Shown here piece after piece: positions 36,750 through 45,251 of a DNA stretch of 64,000 nt. The first letter of the stretch is position 1, and each line of letters begins with the position of its first letter. The translations under genes were made by a program, and so were the position numbers. This DNA is from Aliivibrio sifiae (GTDB taxonomy: Bacteria > Pseudomonadota > Gammaproteobacteria > Enterobacterales > Vibrionaceae): the NCBI RefSeq assembly GCF_002954715.1, contig NZ_MSCP01000001.1, forward strand, positions 708,252 to 772,251, given 5' to 3'. The notes below the pieces were generated by a model that saw only the letters and a list, made by a program, of their open reading frames with translations, had not been told where the DNA came from and did not search any database.

Positions 36750-38817
36750 GTTAATGGAACAAAAAGATCTACTCTATATAATGGGGTCAATACGACCCCA
36801 TGATGAAATTAAACGAAATGATGCCTGCTTCCGAGCGGGTTTTTTAGGTTCAAAAATTCAGGAACAGCCATATTCTGCACAAGAAATGCAGCTTTTAGAG
36901 TCTGGTTTAGTTAAAAGTTTACCTGTCTATGATCGCTTTCTTAATCGAAAAGAAAAACACATTGCTGAAATTGAGCGAGCGACTGATTATTTTGCGAAAC
37001 TAAATAAAACACCTAAATACATCCACGAAGTGGCGGCGAGAATCGCCGGAGAGTATAGCCTTGTCCAAGGGCGCAAAAGTCCGACAAAAATAAATAAGCC
37101 TGAAATGGCAAAGAAAGTCTCAGAAAATATCGAATATTCGAGTCCTGAGACTTACTTTAATCACGATTCACTGTATTTAGGGGCTGAGCAATCAACAGCG
37201 GCAGTATTGAACGAGAAGGGGCGTAGAAATGCGTGTGAACCTAAGATTGTTCCCATTTCGATGCAGCTTATGCACCGCGAGTGGAATGAGACATATAAAT
37301 TTCAAGCGATAACACAAACGCCATCGAGCAGCGCACCCGAAGTAAACACCGGCGAACGCTTTACAGAAAAATTAACCTCGCGTTCTGTGAGTCAAATTTT
37401 TGAGGCAGCGGCTTACACTTCAACATGTCATGAAGGGTTTACTACGTTTTTAACTTTGACGTTTGATAAAGACCAACGTCTCGCTATTTTTGGTGGAATG
37501 ACTGATGGTGAAGCATCTAAAACAATGGGGGCGCATCACCCAATTCAATATAAACGTAACATGGTAACGAAAACGGCAAAGGCCAATGAGAAAAAAGTAA
37601 TGGACCCTATTTGTAATATTGCTGGGCCTTACTCAACAATTCCATCAGATGAAAATCCTTATCCAAGAGTCTTAAACCGTAATGGTGAGATTGCTGGTGA
37701 ATACTGCTCGTTAGAATTTAAGCCTAAAAAAGAATTTACGTTAGAAAAAACACTTGAAACCACAATGGGCAAAGAGGTATCTCGTTTTCTTGATTCAGCT
37801 AAAAAGCTGTATCACCGTGGATGGACTGCAGATCATTCAATTCAAATTGATAAAGAAAGTGATGTTAAGTATTGCGACCTAAAAAGAGTGAAGGTTGGTG
37901 GCCACACTAAACCAAGCGATTTTGGTCCAACACAAGAATTAAGTGATTTTCATTATATTTGGGTAGCTGAATCACCGGCGAATGAAGCTGGTGAATCAAA
38001 TCCTCATGTTCATATTTTATTACGCTGGCAAGTTGAGCCACCGTTGTTTAGTGCCTGGGCAAAACGTCTTGAAAAAATATGGGGTCATGGTTTTGCTAAA
38101 TTAGAGCGAATTAGAAAACCGCAAGCGGCAGGTTCTTACATTATCAAAGCTGTTGGCTATGCAGCAAAAGGGCAAAATGCCGACCAAGGTTTGATAAAAG
38201 GAAATCGCTATAATATTTCTAAGTGTTCACGCGCCCCGGCGTGGGAATGTATCGCCTCTTTTGATGCCGATAACATGACGGCAATTATTAAAGAATTAGG
38301 CTATAAGCTTGAGCAATGGAAAAGACCAATAAAAAAACAGGTCGAAAAGATACATAAGCAAAAAGCCCAAACCATAGTGGCCAAGTCGATAGCGAAGAAA
38401 CAGAACAAACCTGAAGATGTATTGAAAAAGCTGCAGAGTAGAATTATTCGATTAGAGAAGCAGGCTGAGAAATTAAATAAGACAATGAAAAGTCGTGGTG
38501 TTCACGTTAGTTCTGAGAATAAGTTTTGTATTACCTTTGAAGGTGAGTCAGCAAAAGAGCAGATTGATAAATTCATATTTTGGGCAGCTGGTGCAAGAGG
38601 GTGGCCAATGAACTGTCGTGATCTTGATTTGAGTGACGTAAAAAATGAAGCAGACGTTTTTTATCAAGATTCATTTATTCGTTTCCAAGATAAGAGAGCA
38701 TATTGGAAAGCTATTCTTCAGGACAGAAAACCAATTTATGAGAGAGACGTGAATGAGGTAAGTGATTGCTGGGCTGCTTATATTGATTATACGCAGCAGC
38801 AATCAATGCTTATGTAG
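36739..38817 (+). CDS. Phage replication initiator, GpA-type rolling-circle endonuclease
   Basis: A 692-residue protein if the GTG at 36739 is used, 687 from the ATG at 36754. It resembles P2 gpA. A central HUH-like metal site appears as HVHILLRW (H423, H425 in the longer numbering), followed by tyrosines at 467 and 474 (SYIIKAVGYAAKG) that are candidates for the DNA-nicking nucleophile. A basic coiled-coil segment lies near 560-590. It nicks the phage origin, commonly inside its own gene, to start rolling-circle replication. It closes the early operon. Confidence 0.85.
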   Translation: MSCELMEQKDLLYIMGSIRPHDEIKRNDACFRAGFLGSKIQEQPYSAQEMQLLESGLVKSLPVYDRFLNRKEKHIAEIERATDYFAKLNKTPKYIHEVAARIAGEYSLVQGRKSPTKINKPEMAKKVSENIEYSSPETYFNHDSLYLGAEQSTAAVLNEKGRRNACEPKIVPISMQLMHREWNETYKFQAITQTPSSSAPEVNTGERFTEKLTSRSVSQIFEAAAYTSTCHEGFTTFLTLTFDKDQRLAIFGGMTDGEASKTMGAHHPIQYKRNMVTKTAKANEKKVMDPICNIAGPYSTIPSDENPYPRVLNRNGEIAGEYCSLEFKPKKEFTLEKTLETTMGKEVSRFLDSAKKLYHRGWTADHSIQIDKESDVKYCDLKRVKVGGHTKPSDFGPTQELSDFHYIWVAESPANEAGESNPHVHILLRWQVEPPLFSAWAKRLEKIWGHGFAKLERIRKPQAAGSYIIKAVGYAAKGQNADQGLIKGNRYNISKCSRAPAWECIASFDADNMTAIIKELGYKLEQWKRPIKKQVEKIHKQKAQTIVAKSIAKKQNKPEDVLKKLQSRIIRLEKQAEKLNKTMKSRGVHVSSENKFCITFEGESAKEQIDKFIFWAAGARGWPMNCRDLDLSDVKNEADVFYQDSFIRFQDKRAYWKAILQDRKPIYERDVNEVSDCWAAYIDYTQQQSMLM

Positions 38818-38833
38818 GAATATCATTAGATAA

Positions 38834-39016
38834 TTATGAATTTGGTTGGCATTTCTCACATCGCCATGTGCATTTTTGTTGCCCTAAGCCTGCTCTAATC
38901 CATGCCGATGTTACGCTAGTTACTTGAAAGCAAAAGGCATTGGTATGACATAAGCTGCAGGTTTTCCATTGAGGAATTTGTGATTGGTTTCTTGTTATTT
39001 CTGCAAGTTGAATCAT
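38834..39016 (-). CDS. Small zinc-ribbon-like phage protein, 60 residues
   Basis: The gene lies on the strand opposite to its neighbours. CSLC and CEKC pairs about 30 residues apart suggest a zinc ribbon. A LexA box at 39053-39068 lies about 35 bp upstream of its start. The protein has a clear paralogue at 63653-63841, also behind a LexA box: both share QWKTCSLC, AWI(K/R)AG and GQQKCTW. Its place between the replication gene and cos is that of the 186 tum region. A role as an SOS-controlled regulator is inferred, not shown. Confidence 0.65.
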   Translation of the reverse strand: MIQLAEITRNQSQIPQWKTCSLCHTNAFCFQVTSVTSAWIRAGLGQQKCTWRCEKCQPNS

Positions 39017-39052
39017 ATTTATCTCTATTTACTGTAAACTCAATAAATAATA

Positions 39053-39068
39053 CTGTATATTTATACAG
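39053..39068. promoter_or_regulatory. LexA (SOS) box, divergent
   Basis: CTGT-ATATTTAT-ACAG is a perfect match to CTGT-N8-ACAG with an AT-rich centre. It lies between the divergent genes at 38834-39016 and 39095-39310 and could control both. Confidence 0.8.
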
Positions 39069-39094
39069 GTCTTTTGGCAAGGATTACAGTAGCA

Positions 39095-39310
39095 ATGACA
39101 GATAAAGAACAATACCTAAAAGCAATGGAGCTAATTTTGGACGCTGTTGCTATGAGTGATTATAAAGAAAATAGAACTGATATAGGTATGTACCTTGTCG
39201 GGTTGGTCGTGGCTGACCATCGTGAAAAATTGAGTTCTGTTCAAGTTGATCAGTTAAGGCAAATCATAGAAATGGCTGATGATGCCGAATCACCGAAGAT
39301 GTGCATTTGA
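39095..39310 (+). CDS. Small acidic phage protein, 71 residues, SOS-box associated
   Basis: The ATG at 39095 (MTDKEQYLKAMELI) is preceded by AAGG at 12 bases; an in-frame TTG at 39074 is less likely. It is helical and acidic, with no known motif. It starts 27 bp after a perfect LexA box and is followed by a strong terminator, so it forms a one-gene SOS-type transcription unit. It is a candidate for the antirepressor that inactivates a 186-type CI. Confidence 0.65.
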   Translation: MTDKEQYLKAMELILDAVAMSDYKENRTDIGMYLVGLVVADHREKLSSVQVDQLRQIIEMADDAESPKMCI

Positions 39311-39323
39311 TGTTTACTGGAGA

Positions 39324-39355
39324 CTAAAAAAGTTACCCCGTGGGTAACTTTTTTA
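39324..39355. terminator. Terminator after the SOS-associated gene
   Basis: GTTACCC-CGT-GGGTAAC with A-run and T-run flanks; perfect arms, bidirectional in form. Confidence 0.88.
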
Positions 39356-39468
39356 GTTTTAAAATGAATTTTGCGCCGCAGTATCCGTTCTTCCAACCCC
39401 CCTTATTTTCGGAAAAGTTGTTTAGTCTTGAAGGGAGTCTAATTTTGGGTTTGGAAGAAGGAAATGGA

Positions 39469-39756
39469 ATGAACATCATTAAGATTTCAGCATCATTGGT
39501 AGTTTTAGGAACTATTTTGCTTGAAACACCAGCATCACCAATAACTAGCGCTATCGAAGCGTTAATATTTAAGCCAGTAGGAAGAGCTGTAACTATTTAT
39601 TCATATTCCACCGGGATACCTATATTAATTGATTTTTATTTGTGCAGTAAAATAAAACATGAATCAGCTGGCTATGTCGGGGTAGCTAATTCAAAAGAAG
39701 AATTAAAGAGGCATGAGTTGATAAGTAGTTGCTCGAGAAGACTCGTAAAATTGTAA
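39469..39756 (+). CDS. Small hydrophobic protein, about 95 residues, unknown
   Basis: The ATG at 39469 has GAAGGAA upstream. The product begins MNIIKISASLVVLG and has two hydrophobic stretches (about 1-20 and 35-60), then a charged tail. An in-frame extension back to 39340 overlaps the preceding terminator and is rejected. The gene lies between two terminators in the interval where P2 carries tin and old, so an accessory (moron) gene is plausible. No homologue was recognised. Confidence 0.5.
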   Translation: MNIIKISASLVVLGTILLETPASPITSAIEALIFKPVGRAVTIYSYSTGIPILIDFYLCSKIKHESAGYVGVANSKEELKRHELISSCSRRLVKL

Positions 39757-39758
39757 TT

Positions 39759-39795
39759 AAAAAAAACCACTGAATAATTTCGGTGGTTTTTTTTA
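39759..39795. terminator. Terminator between convergent genes
   Basis: An AACCAC...GTGGTT hairpin carries A-run and T-run flanks on both sides. It serves the gene ending at 39756 and the ogr-like gene ending at 39796. Confidence 0.82.
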
Positions 39796-40053
39796 TTACA
39801 ACATTGAAAGCTGTTGCTTGAGTTCTTGCTGCTGATTGGGCGCTAAGGTTTTTAATAACTCAAACGCCAATTGACTAGAAGTTTTAGCTGATGGGCTTAA
39901 TGTATGGCTGAAAGTTAGGTTCATTACAAAGCTATGACCACACTCAGGGTCACGACAACTACAGTATAAATCTGAATAACTTAACGAAACACGATTTGAT
40001 TTTTGAATGCAGCTTTTACCACCGCATTCTGGGCAAAGAATTCTCATAAACAC
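39796..40053 (-). CDS. ogr: Ogr/Delta-type zinc-finger late gene activator
   Basis: An 85-residue protein with CPECGGKSC and YCSCRDPECGHSF, the four-cysteine zinc finger of P2 Ogr, P4 Delta and 186 B. These proteins activate P2-type late promoters by contacting RNA polymerase. The start is at 40053 or, two codons later, 40047. A perfect LexA box 36-51 bp upstream suggests that SOS directly boosts late gene expression. It sits near the replication gene rather than beside the hub gene as in P2. Confidence 0.85.
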   Translation of the reverse strand: MFMRILCPECGGKSCIQKSNRVSLSYSDLYCSCRDPECGHSFVMNLTFSHTLSPSAKTSSQLAFELLKTLAPNQQQELKQQLSML

Positions 40054-40088
40054 CTCACTGACTGACGTGTTTATTATACGAAATAATG

Positions 40089-40104
40089 CTGTGTTTTTAT
40101 ACAG
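40089..40104 (-). promoter_or_regulatory. LexA (SOS) box upstream of ogr
   Basis: CTGT-GTTTTTAT-ACAG, perfect half-sites, 36 bp before the ogr-like start. The other neighbour ends toward it, so only ogr can be controlled. Confidence 0.75.
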
Positions 40105-40134
40105 TTATTAGCTGTGATGTTAACTTCTATTGAG

Positions 40135-40764
40135 CTATGAGCTTGAATTAGTTGTAACATATAAAATTAATAGAGAACTTAATAAATTAAATATTACAGC
40201 TATTCGTGCCCAATCAAATGCCGATTCTAACTGTTTTCCTCTTTCTATATTACTTGTAGTTCTATGTTCAGAAATTTTTGAGTATGAAGTAGCATAAAAA
40301 TCATATATTTTTTGAGCTGTACAGGCTGTATCCATTTTCATTTTGTAAAATGTTTCAAAACTCGCAACAGGATTCATTTCTTGTCTATGCCATTGAACTT
40401 TAAAAGCTTTATTTATACTAACAAGTAACAATAGGCCGGATACAAGAAGAATTAAAATTAATGCGTTGTGAACCATATTTACAGGAAAAAAGCCCTCCTT
40501 TATCAGTTCGCTAGATTTATATACCCAAATAAATAAAGCAGCATAAAGGGTAAAAAGTGATACTAAAAAAGTAATTATTTTATTTGCTTTATCTTCAATT
40601 TTTTGACTTTTTTGTCGGTCATGTTCGAATACTTTGATGAACATATCGCACGCTGCTTTAGCTTTGTTTTCTTCTTCATTATTTAAAGATATTTCAATTT
40701 TCTTTAGTGTTTTATTGATGTGTTTCAATTCATTGGATTGGATGGAGCTTTTCTTGCTAAACAT
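40135..40764 (-). CDS. Three-helix membrane protein in the tin/old-like interval (SLATT-like architecture)
   Basis: A 209-residue protein. It has a charged coiled-coil N-terminus (1-60), two membrane spans (about 67-85 and 100-122), a cytoplasmic helical stretch and a third span near the C-terminus (about 182-202). This resembles the layout of SLATT-type membrane effectors and of superinfection-exclusion proteins, but the resemblance is architectural only. It is AT-rich, monocistronic and opposite to the early operon, and sits where P2-type phages carry lysogenic-conversion genes. Confidence 0.6.
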   Translation of the reverse strand: MFSKKSSIQSNELKHINKTLKKIEISLNNEEENKAKAACDMFIKVFEHDRQKSQKIEDKANKIITFLVSLFTLYAALFIWVYKSSELIKEGFFPVNMVHNALILILLVSGLLLLVSINKAFKVQWHRQEMNPVASFETFYKMKMDTACTAQKIYDFYATSYSKISEHRTTSNIERGKQLESAFDWARIAVIFNLLSSLLILYVTTNSSS

Positions 40765-41379
40765 AATAATCCTAAATGAGGCATGAATATTATCGCCATA
40801 TTTTGAGGTTGGTTACCTTTGATTCGTTCAAAGTCTTTTGGAGGTCTATTTTTTAATTGAATATTAATTTGTATGATAAATATTTATCAAGTCATACAAA
40901 GGCTTCTGCTTATTGAAATATTAAGGAAATAGATAATATTACAGTATGTTGTTTTTGTAACGTGTTTTATATTATGTTAGTTGAAATTTTTTGATAGTAA
41001 AAAACAGAAAGAAAGCCACGGAAAAATCACTCCTCCTACCTACGCGCTCCGCCTCATTTTTTTTAATTTTTTCAGTTTTATTTCAGTGGTTTTAATGGGT
41101 AACTTATTGAAGTTAAATTAATTGGTCTGATTTTAAGAATTTCGTAAATTGAAAAATATTTCAGTAAATTGAAATTATGAAGCGTGTAGTACCTGGTTAT
41201 GTCCTTTTTAACTGTTTGATAAACAAAGGCTCTCAGTTTTTCCGTGGCCTTTTTTGGAAAGATCATGTTTTCAATTAAAGATCTGAAAAAGATCTCTTAG
41301 CCCTTTATCAATAAGGCCTGAATGGGAATTTCAGGCCAAAAGTAAAATTTCAATTTATAGCAGAAAAAATAAAGCGTTC
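40765..41379. other. Non-coding region with probable cos site
   Basis: About 610 bp without a credible gene between the early/accessory block and the portal gene, which is where P2 has cos. A GC-rich island on an AT-rich background (about 41026-41054; minus strand GAGGCGGAGCGCG) resembles the P2 cohesive-end region. The segment is bracketed by an inverted repeat of about 14 bp (41013-41027 and 41236-41250, core CCACGGAAAAA) and contains a repeated GTAAATTGAAA unit near 41142 and 41163. Confidence 0.45.
41315..41337 (-). terminator. Hairpin downstream of the portal gene
   Basis: GGCCTGAA-N7-TTCAGGCC, perfect 8-bp arms, 43 bp past the portal stop. The T-tail is weak, but it is the likely end of the leftward packaging transcript. 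Confidence 0.6.
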
Positions 41380-42390
41380 TTACTCCATTGAATTCTCCAA
41401 ATTAAATTCAAAATGTAAGTTTTTTGGCACTTCCTCGTCAGAGTTCACCGCATCCATAAACATCTCGCAAGAGGGAATGACTTCATTCTGATTATAAACA
41501 TAGTTGAATTTAATCGGGTCACCACGGGTTCCGCCGTTTGGAATGATAGCGGCCAACTCAACAGGGAAGCGATGACCTGTCAGCACTTCTTGAGCTGTCA
41601 CGTCTTTAATCTTTTCATATTCATCTTTGGTGGCAATGTCACCAACAGGAATGAGTTGAATACCTTTCTCATTACCATTAGGTATGTTGATGAACATCGA
41701 ACGAAAATTACCAATGCCACGGCTTGCTGCCATTTTTTGTTTTAAATCGTCTTCGTCGTCTTTACTCAAATTTGGGTCGGTAGCGTAGAAGATAAACCCC
41801 ATGTGTAAACCGTTCTTGTAATAACGGCGGCGGAACGTGGTTGCATCTTCACTTAATAATGCCGATTGCACACAACCAAGATAATCGGGACCACCATAAA
41901 CTTGCTGCACTGGATCGTATTGTTTAATGAATATAACGTCTTCTTTTTTGTATATCCGTGTTTTGTTATCACGCTCAAGTAGGACAAAATTTCCTTTTTT
42001 GTTTTTACGTAAATACATGGCTGGCAGTGGATAAAGACCAACCACTCCACCAAAATGATTTCTCAGTTTTAGAATGGCAGTGTCCCCAAATTCCAAGAAG
42101 TCATGCACGGCCGCTTGAACTTGTTGTTTTCGTAAACCGCCTTTAATGAAGCGACCTGAAATCATGTTACGACGCGCCATTAAAATAGAGCCATGGTATG
42201 CATTGGCGCGAGTCAGTTTATTTAGTCCTTTTCTATCGAGTGGCGGCTCCCAATAATCATCGGTGTCGTTATAAAATAATTCACTGTATTCGTAGTTACT
42301 AAAATCACTGTTCATGATTTCTGGTGAGCCAAAGCTAAAAATGATGCTTTCATCGGAAGGTTCAGTGGTAGTGAGTTTTTCTTCAGTCAT
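41380..42390 (-). CDS. Q: Portal protein, P2 gpQ family
   Basis: A 336-residue portal vertex protein through which DNA enters the head. Family features include FSFGSPE near the start, the LRNHFGGVVGLYPLPA region and VIFIKQYDPVQQVYGGPDYLG. The length is close to P2 gpQ (344). It is transcribed leftward, 3 bp after the terminase gene, toward the putative cos. Confidence 0.93.
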   Translation of the reverse strand: MTEEKLTTTEPSDESIIFSFGSPEIMNSDFSNYEYSELFYNDTDDYWEPPLDRKGLNKLTRANAYHGSILMARRNMISGRFIKGGLRKQQVQAAVHDFLEFGDTAILKLRNHFGGVVGLYPLPAMYLRKNKKGNFVLLERDNKTRIYKKEDVIFIKQYDPVQQVYGGPDYLGCVQSALLSEDATTFRRRYYKNGLHMGFIFYATDPNLSKDDEDDLKQKMAASRGIGNFRSMFINIPNGNEKGIQLIPVGDIATKDEYEKIKDVTAQEVLTGHRFPVELAAIIPNGGTRGDPIKFNYVYNQNEVIPSCEMFMDAVNSDEEVPKNLHFEFNLENSME

Positions 42391-42393
42391 GGG

Positions 42394-44151
42394 TTATATC
42401 TGCCAAGTCGATTTTTGTTTTTGCTTGTGATCAAGAGGTTCATTAATCAGTGCGTGTGAAATTGCCCAAAATGCATCGGCGTGGCCTGTCAGCTCGCTGC
42501 GCTCTGCTTTAAATGTCATGGCATTGCCTGAATTGGTTGGGGCTCGTTTTATCGCCATGAATGCCATGGCGATGTCGTTATGCTCGGCATCAAATTGAAG
42601 ACGATCAGATTCAATCACATCAATCATTTTCATGACTAAGCGGTTTTTACTTTCGTTACTGTAAGGAATTGCGTGAGCTTCGCGTGGGTATTTCTTATGG
42701 ATTAAATCCCATACACCAGCACCAATTCCTGTGGTATCAACCCCTAAATAACTTACGTTATAACGCTCAAATACCTTAGTGATTTGAGCCACTTGATATT
42801 GGAAGTTCAGCCCACGCCAATAATGTTTTTCAAGTATTCTGAATTTTTCAGGGGCGACAATGGGTGGAGCAACAACTACTAGGCAAGCGTTATCTCGGGT
42901 TCGAGAGGGATCATACCCAAGCCACACTTCACGAGAGCCGAATGGCCGTAAATTATTACGCTTAAAATCTTTCCAGTGCGTTGCATCGACCATGGCTTTT
43001 TGCAGTGCTGAGAATTTGAAAACAGAATGAGTTCCATCAACAAAGATGCACATAAACAAGTTGTCGAAATCTTCCTTACTGTATTCATCTCGCAACTCTT
43101 CAATATCAAATAAGCCACAACCGCCATTAGCCGCATCTTCTATCGTGACGACGTAACGCCATTGTTTATCTGGGCAAAGACGGCCACCGTCTCGATAATC
43201 GTCAAAGGTTGGAAATTCAATTTTTTCACGTGACTCTTTGCCTTTTCTCCATTGGTCACCAGTCCAGAATGGGTAAGCTTGGTGGCTTTTTGACGAGGGG
43301 GTAGAGAAATACGTTTTACGCCACTTTGTGTGCGTGGCCATGCCTGATGCAACTTTCTTAATTGCATCAAATTGAGGGATCCAAAAATACTCATCAACAT
43401 AAAGGTGACCGTGATAACTCTGTGCGGTTTTGCCGTTGGTAGATAGAAAGCGAAGTTCAGCTCCGTTGGATAACACAATCGGATTACCCGTAAGATCGAT
43501 GTCTAAAAACTCTTTGGCCAACGCAATAATGTAGCTTCTAAATACTTCGGCTTGGGCTCTCGATGCAGAAAGAAAAAGCTGATTATCACCGCTTAAAATA
43601 GCGTCTTCTAATGCTTCGCCACTGAAATAAAACGTTGCCCCAATTTGGCGAGATTTAAGAATGTTTCGCGTTCGCTGATGTACGTTGTCACGCATCGTAA
43701 GTTGATATTCAAACAACGAGTCATGCCACGCTGTAAAATCCTCTTCAGTGATGTGGTCAACGCCATTCTTTTTATTTTTTCCTTTTGGCTTTTTCTCTTT
43801 TTTCGGCTCAGAAGAAGACTGTTTTTTTGATGGACCGCTGCTTGTATTTTTCTCTGCTTGCACATCTTGCGAGCGTAGTTTTTTTAAATTGGTGTGGTGT
43901 TTGATTAAGCGCTCAAGTAAATCCATTTGACCTTTACTTGGCTCTGGCATTTCTAAGATGGCTTGAATACGAGTGGCAATGGCTTCGTCTACCGTATGCT
44001 CTCGCAACATATCGCGCCAACCATAACGGTCAGCCCAATAATAAAGAATGCGTTCATTGCTGAGTTTGAGCTCTGAGGCAATTTCTTTGGGTGTCCAAGC
44101 TTTCAAATATAAGGCTCGTGCTGCTTGCCTTACTTCCGGTGAGTACGCCAT
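42394..44151 (-). CDS. P: Terminase large (ATPase) subunit, P2 gpP family
   Basis: A 585-residue packaging motor. The N-terminal segment ([20 protein letters not shown]) is a helix-turn-helix. The ATPase domain has [16 protein letters not shown] (Walker A-like, about 167-183) and LYVDEYFWI as Walker B. The C-terminal nuclease part begins with [12 protein letters not shown] and includes [15 protein letters not shown] lysine/serine-rich linker lies at about 100-130. It heads the leftward packaging operon. Confidence 0.93.
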   Translation of the reverse strand: MAYSPEVRQAARALYLKAWTPKEIASELKLSNERILYYWADRYGWRDMLREHTVDEAIATRIQAILEMPEPSKGQMDLLERLIKHHTNLKKLRSQDVQAEKNTSSGPSKKQSSSEPKKEKKPKGKNKKNGVDHITEEDFTAWHDSLFEYQLTMRDNVHQRTRNILKSRQIGATFYFSGEALEDAILSGDNQLFLSASRAQAEVFRSYIIALAKEFLDIDLTGNPIVLSNGAELRFLSTNGKTAQSYHGHLYVDEYFWIPQFDAIKKVASGMATHTKWRKTYFSTPSSKSHQAYPFWTGDQWRKGKESREKIEFPTFDDYRDGGRLCPDKQWRYVVTIEDAANGGCGLFDIEELRDEYSKEDFDNLFMCIFVDGTHSVFKFSALQKAMVDATHWKDFKRNNLRPFGSREVWLGYDPSRTRDNACLVVVAPPIVAPEKFRILEKHYWRGLNFQYQVAQITKVFERYNVSYLGVDTTGIGAGVWDLIHKKYPREAHAIPYSNESKNRLVMKMIDVIESDRLQFDAEHNDIAMAFMAIKRAPTNSGNAMTFKAERSELTGHADAFWAISHALINEPLDHKQKQKSTWQI

Positions 44152-44339
44152 GTCTTCTCTTATTTTGTGTATTTCTCTGCATCATACGCCCTGAAAAATG
44201 GCAAATATCCATCTTGAATTCCGATAAATTCCGTTTTTGCCAATATCCGAATTTGTCGGAATTGAACTGACTGATATTCGTGATTCAAAGGCGTATTGTT
44301 GCTCTCACTGACACGGCATTAACCATATTGTGAGACGAG
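44152..44339. promoter_or_regulatory. Divergent late promoter region with long inverted repeat
   Basis: A dyad of two 17-bp arms, 44217-44233 and 44247-44263, matches at 15 of 17 positions (AATTCCGAyAAATTCsG) around a 13-bp spacer. It is centred between the divergent terminase and scaffold genes. It is a good candidate for the binding site of the Ogr-like activator serving both late operons. Confidence 0.65.
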
Positions 44340-45251
44340 ATGAGCAAAGTAAGTGAGTGGAAAATTGTTGCTACTGAAGGCGTGACTATTGATGGTCGCG
44401 AGATCAGTGAGAAACAAATTAAAGAAATGGGGGAGTCATATTCTCCAGAGCTTTATGCCGCACTTATTTGGCCTGAGCACTCACGTTCACATTGGAATGT
44501 ATTTGAAGGAAATAATTGGGGGGAGGTGCTACATGTAAAAGCAGAAAAGAGATCGGGCAAGTGGCGACTGTTATCTAAATTGATGCCAAACAGCCTATTA
44601 CTCTCTGCCAATAAAAAAGGGCAAAAGCTGTATACCTCAATTGAAATTCATCCCAATTTTCAAAGCACCGGCAAAGCGTATCTCATGGGACTAGCAGTGA
44701 CTGACTCTCCAGCGTCCACAGGTACAACGCGCCTACAGTTTTCAAAACAAGGAAGTGACATTCAGGGGTATCAGCCTGACTCAATCATTAAGTGCAGTCA
44801 TTTAGAAGCGTTTAACTTAGATGAATGCTACTCAAAAAACGTGATTGCAGATGCCTTTGGTGTGATCGCCAATTATTTCCAATCTGGTGGCAAGTTGCCT
44901 GAGCAATTTGCTGAACCTCAAGAGCCCGAGGACATTGATGTGACAAAAGAAGAATTAGCAGAAGCACTAAAAGAGAATTTCAGTGTGCTAAAAACAGAGC
45001 TTAAAGATGAGCTCAAAGACGAATTTTCTAAGCAAGTACCTGCAACCGCTCCGGTGGAAACCGATGAGCAACCACAGCATTTTACTGCTGAACAATTTAG
45101 TGCAGAGCTTGAAAAACAACTCACCCCACTTGCTGAAAAAGTAACAGGGTTAGAGACCAAGTTTGCAGAGCTTTCAAAAGAAGTTCCGGGGCAGCGTCCG
45201 AATGAAGCGGTCGGTGATGATGACAAATTTACTGCAGGAGCAATCTGTTAA
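44340..45251 (+). CDS. O: Capsid scaffolding protein/prohead protease, P2 gpO family
   Basis: A 303-residue protein. The N-terminal half resembles the gpO serine protease domain (WKIVATEGVTIDGREI and the EHSRSHW segment); the C-terminal half is acidic coiled-coil scaffold (about 205-275). It directs capsid assembly and cleaves itself and the capsid protein. It is the first gene of the long rightward late operon and overlaps the capsid gene by one base. Confidence 0.92.
   Translation: MSKVSEWKIVATEGVTIDGREISEKQIKEMGESYSPELYAALIWPEHSRSHWNVFEGNNWGEVLHVKAEKRSGKWRLLSKLMPNSLLLSANKKGQKLYTSIEIHPNFQSTGKAYLMGLAVTDSPASTGTTRLQFSKQGSDIQGYQPDSIIKCSHLEAFNLDECYSKNVIADAFGVIANYFQSGGKLPEQFAEPQEPEDIDVTKEELAEALKENFSVLKTELKDELKDEFSKQVPATAPVETDEQPQHFTAEQFSAELEKQLTPLAEKVTGLETKFAELSKEVPGQRPNEAVGDDDKFTAGAIC

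Noticed and set aside
39340..39468. N-terminal extension of the small hydrophobic gene
   Set aside because: It would start inside a strong terminator hairpin; the ATG at 39469 has a proper ribosome binding site.
41078..41266. 62-codon minus-strand ORF in the probable cos region
   Set aside because: No ribosome binding site, low-complexity AT-rich composition, and it overlaps the repeats of the non-coding packaging region.
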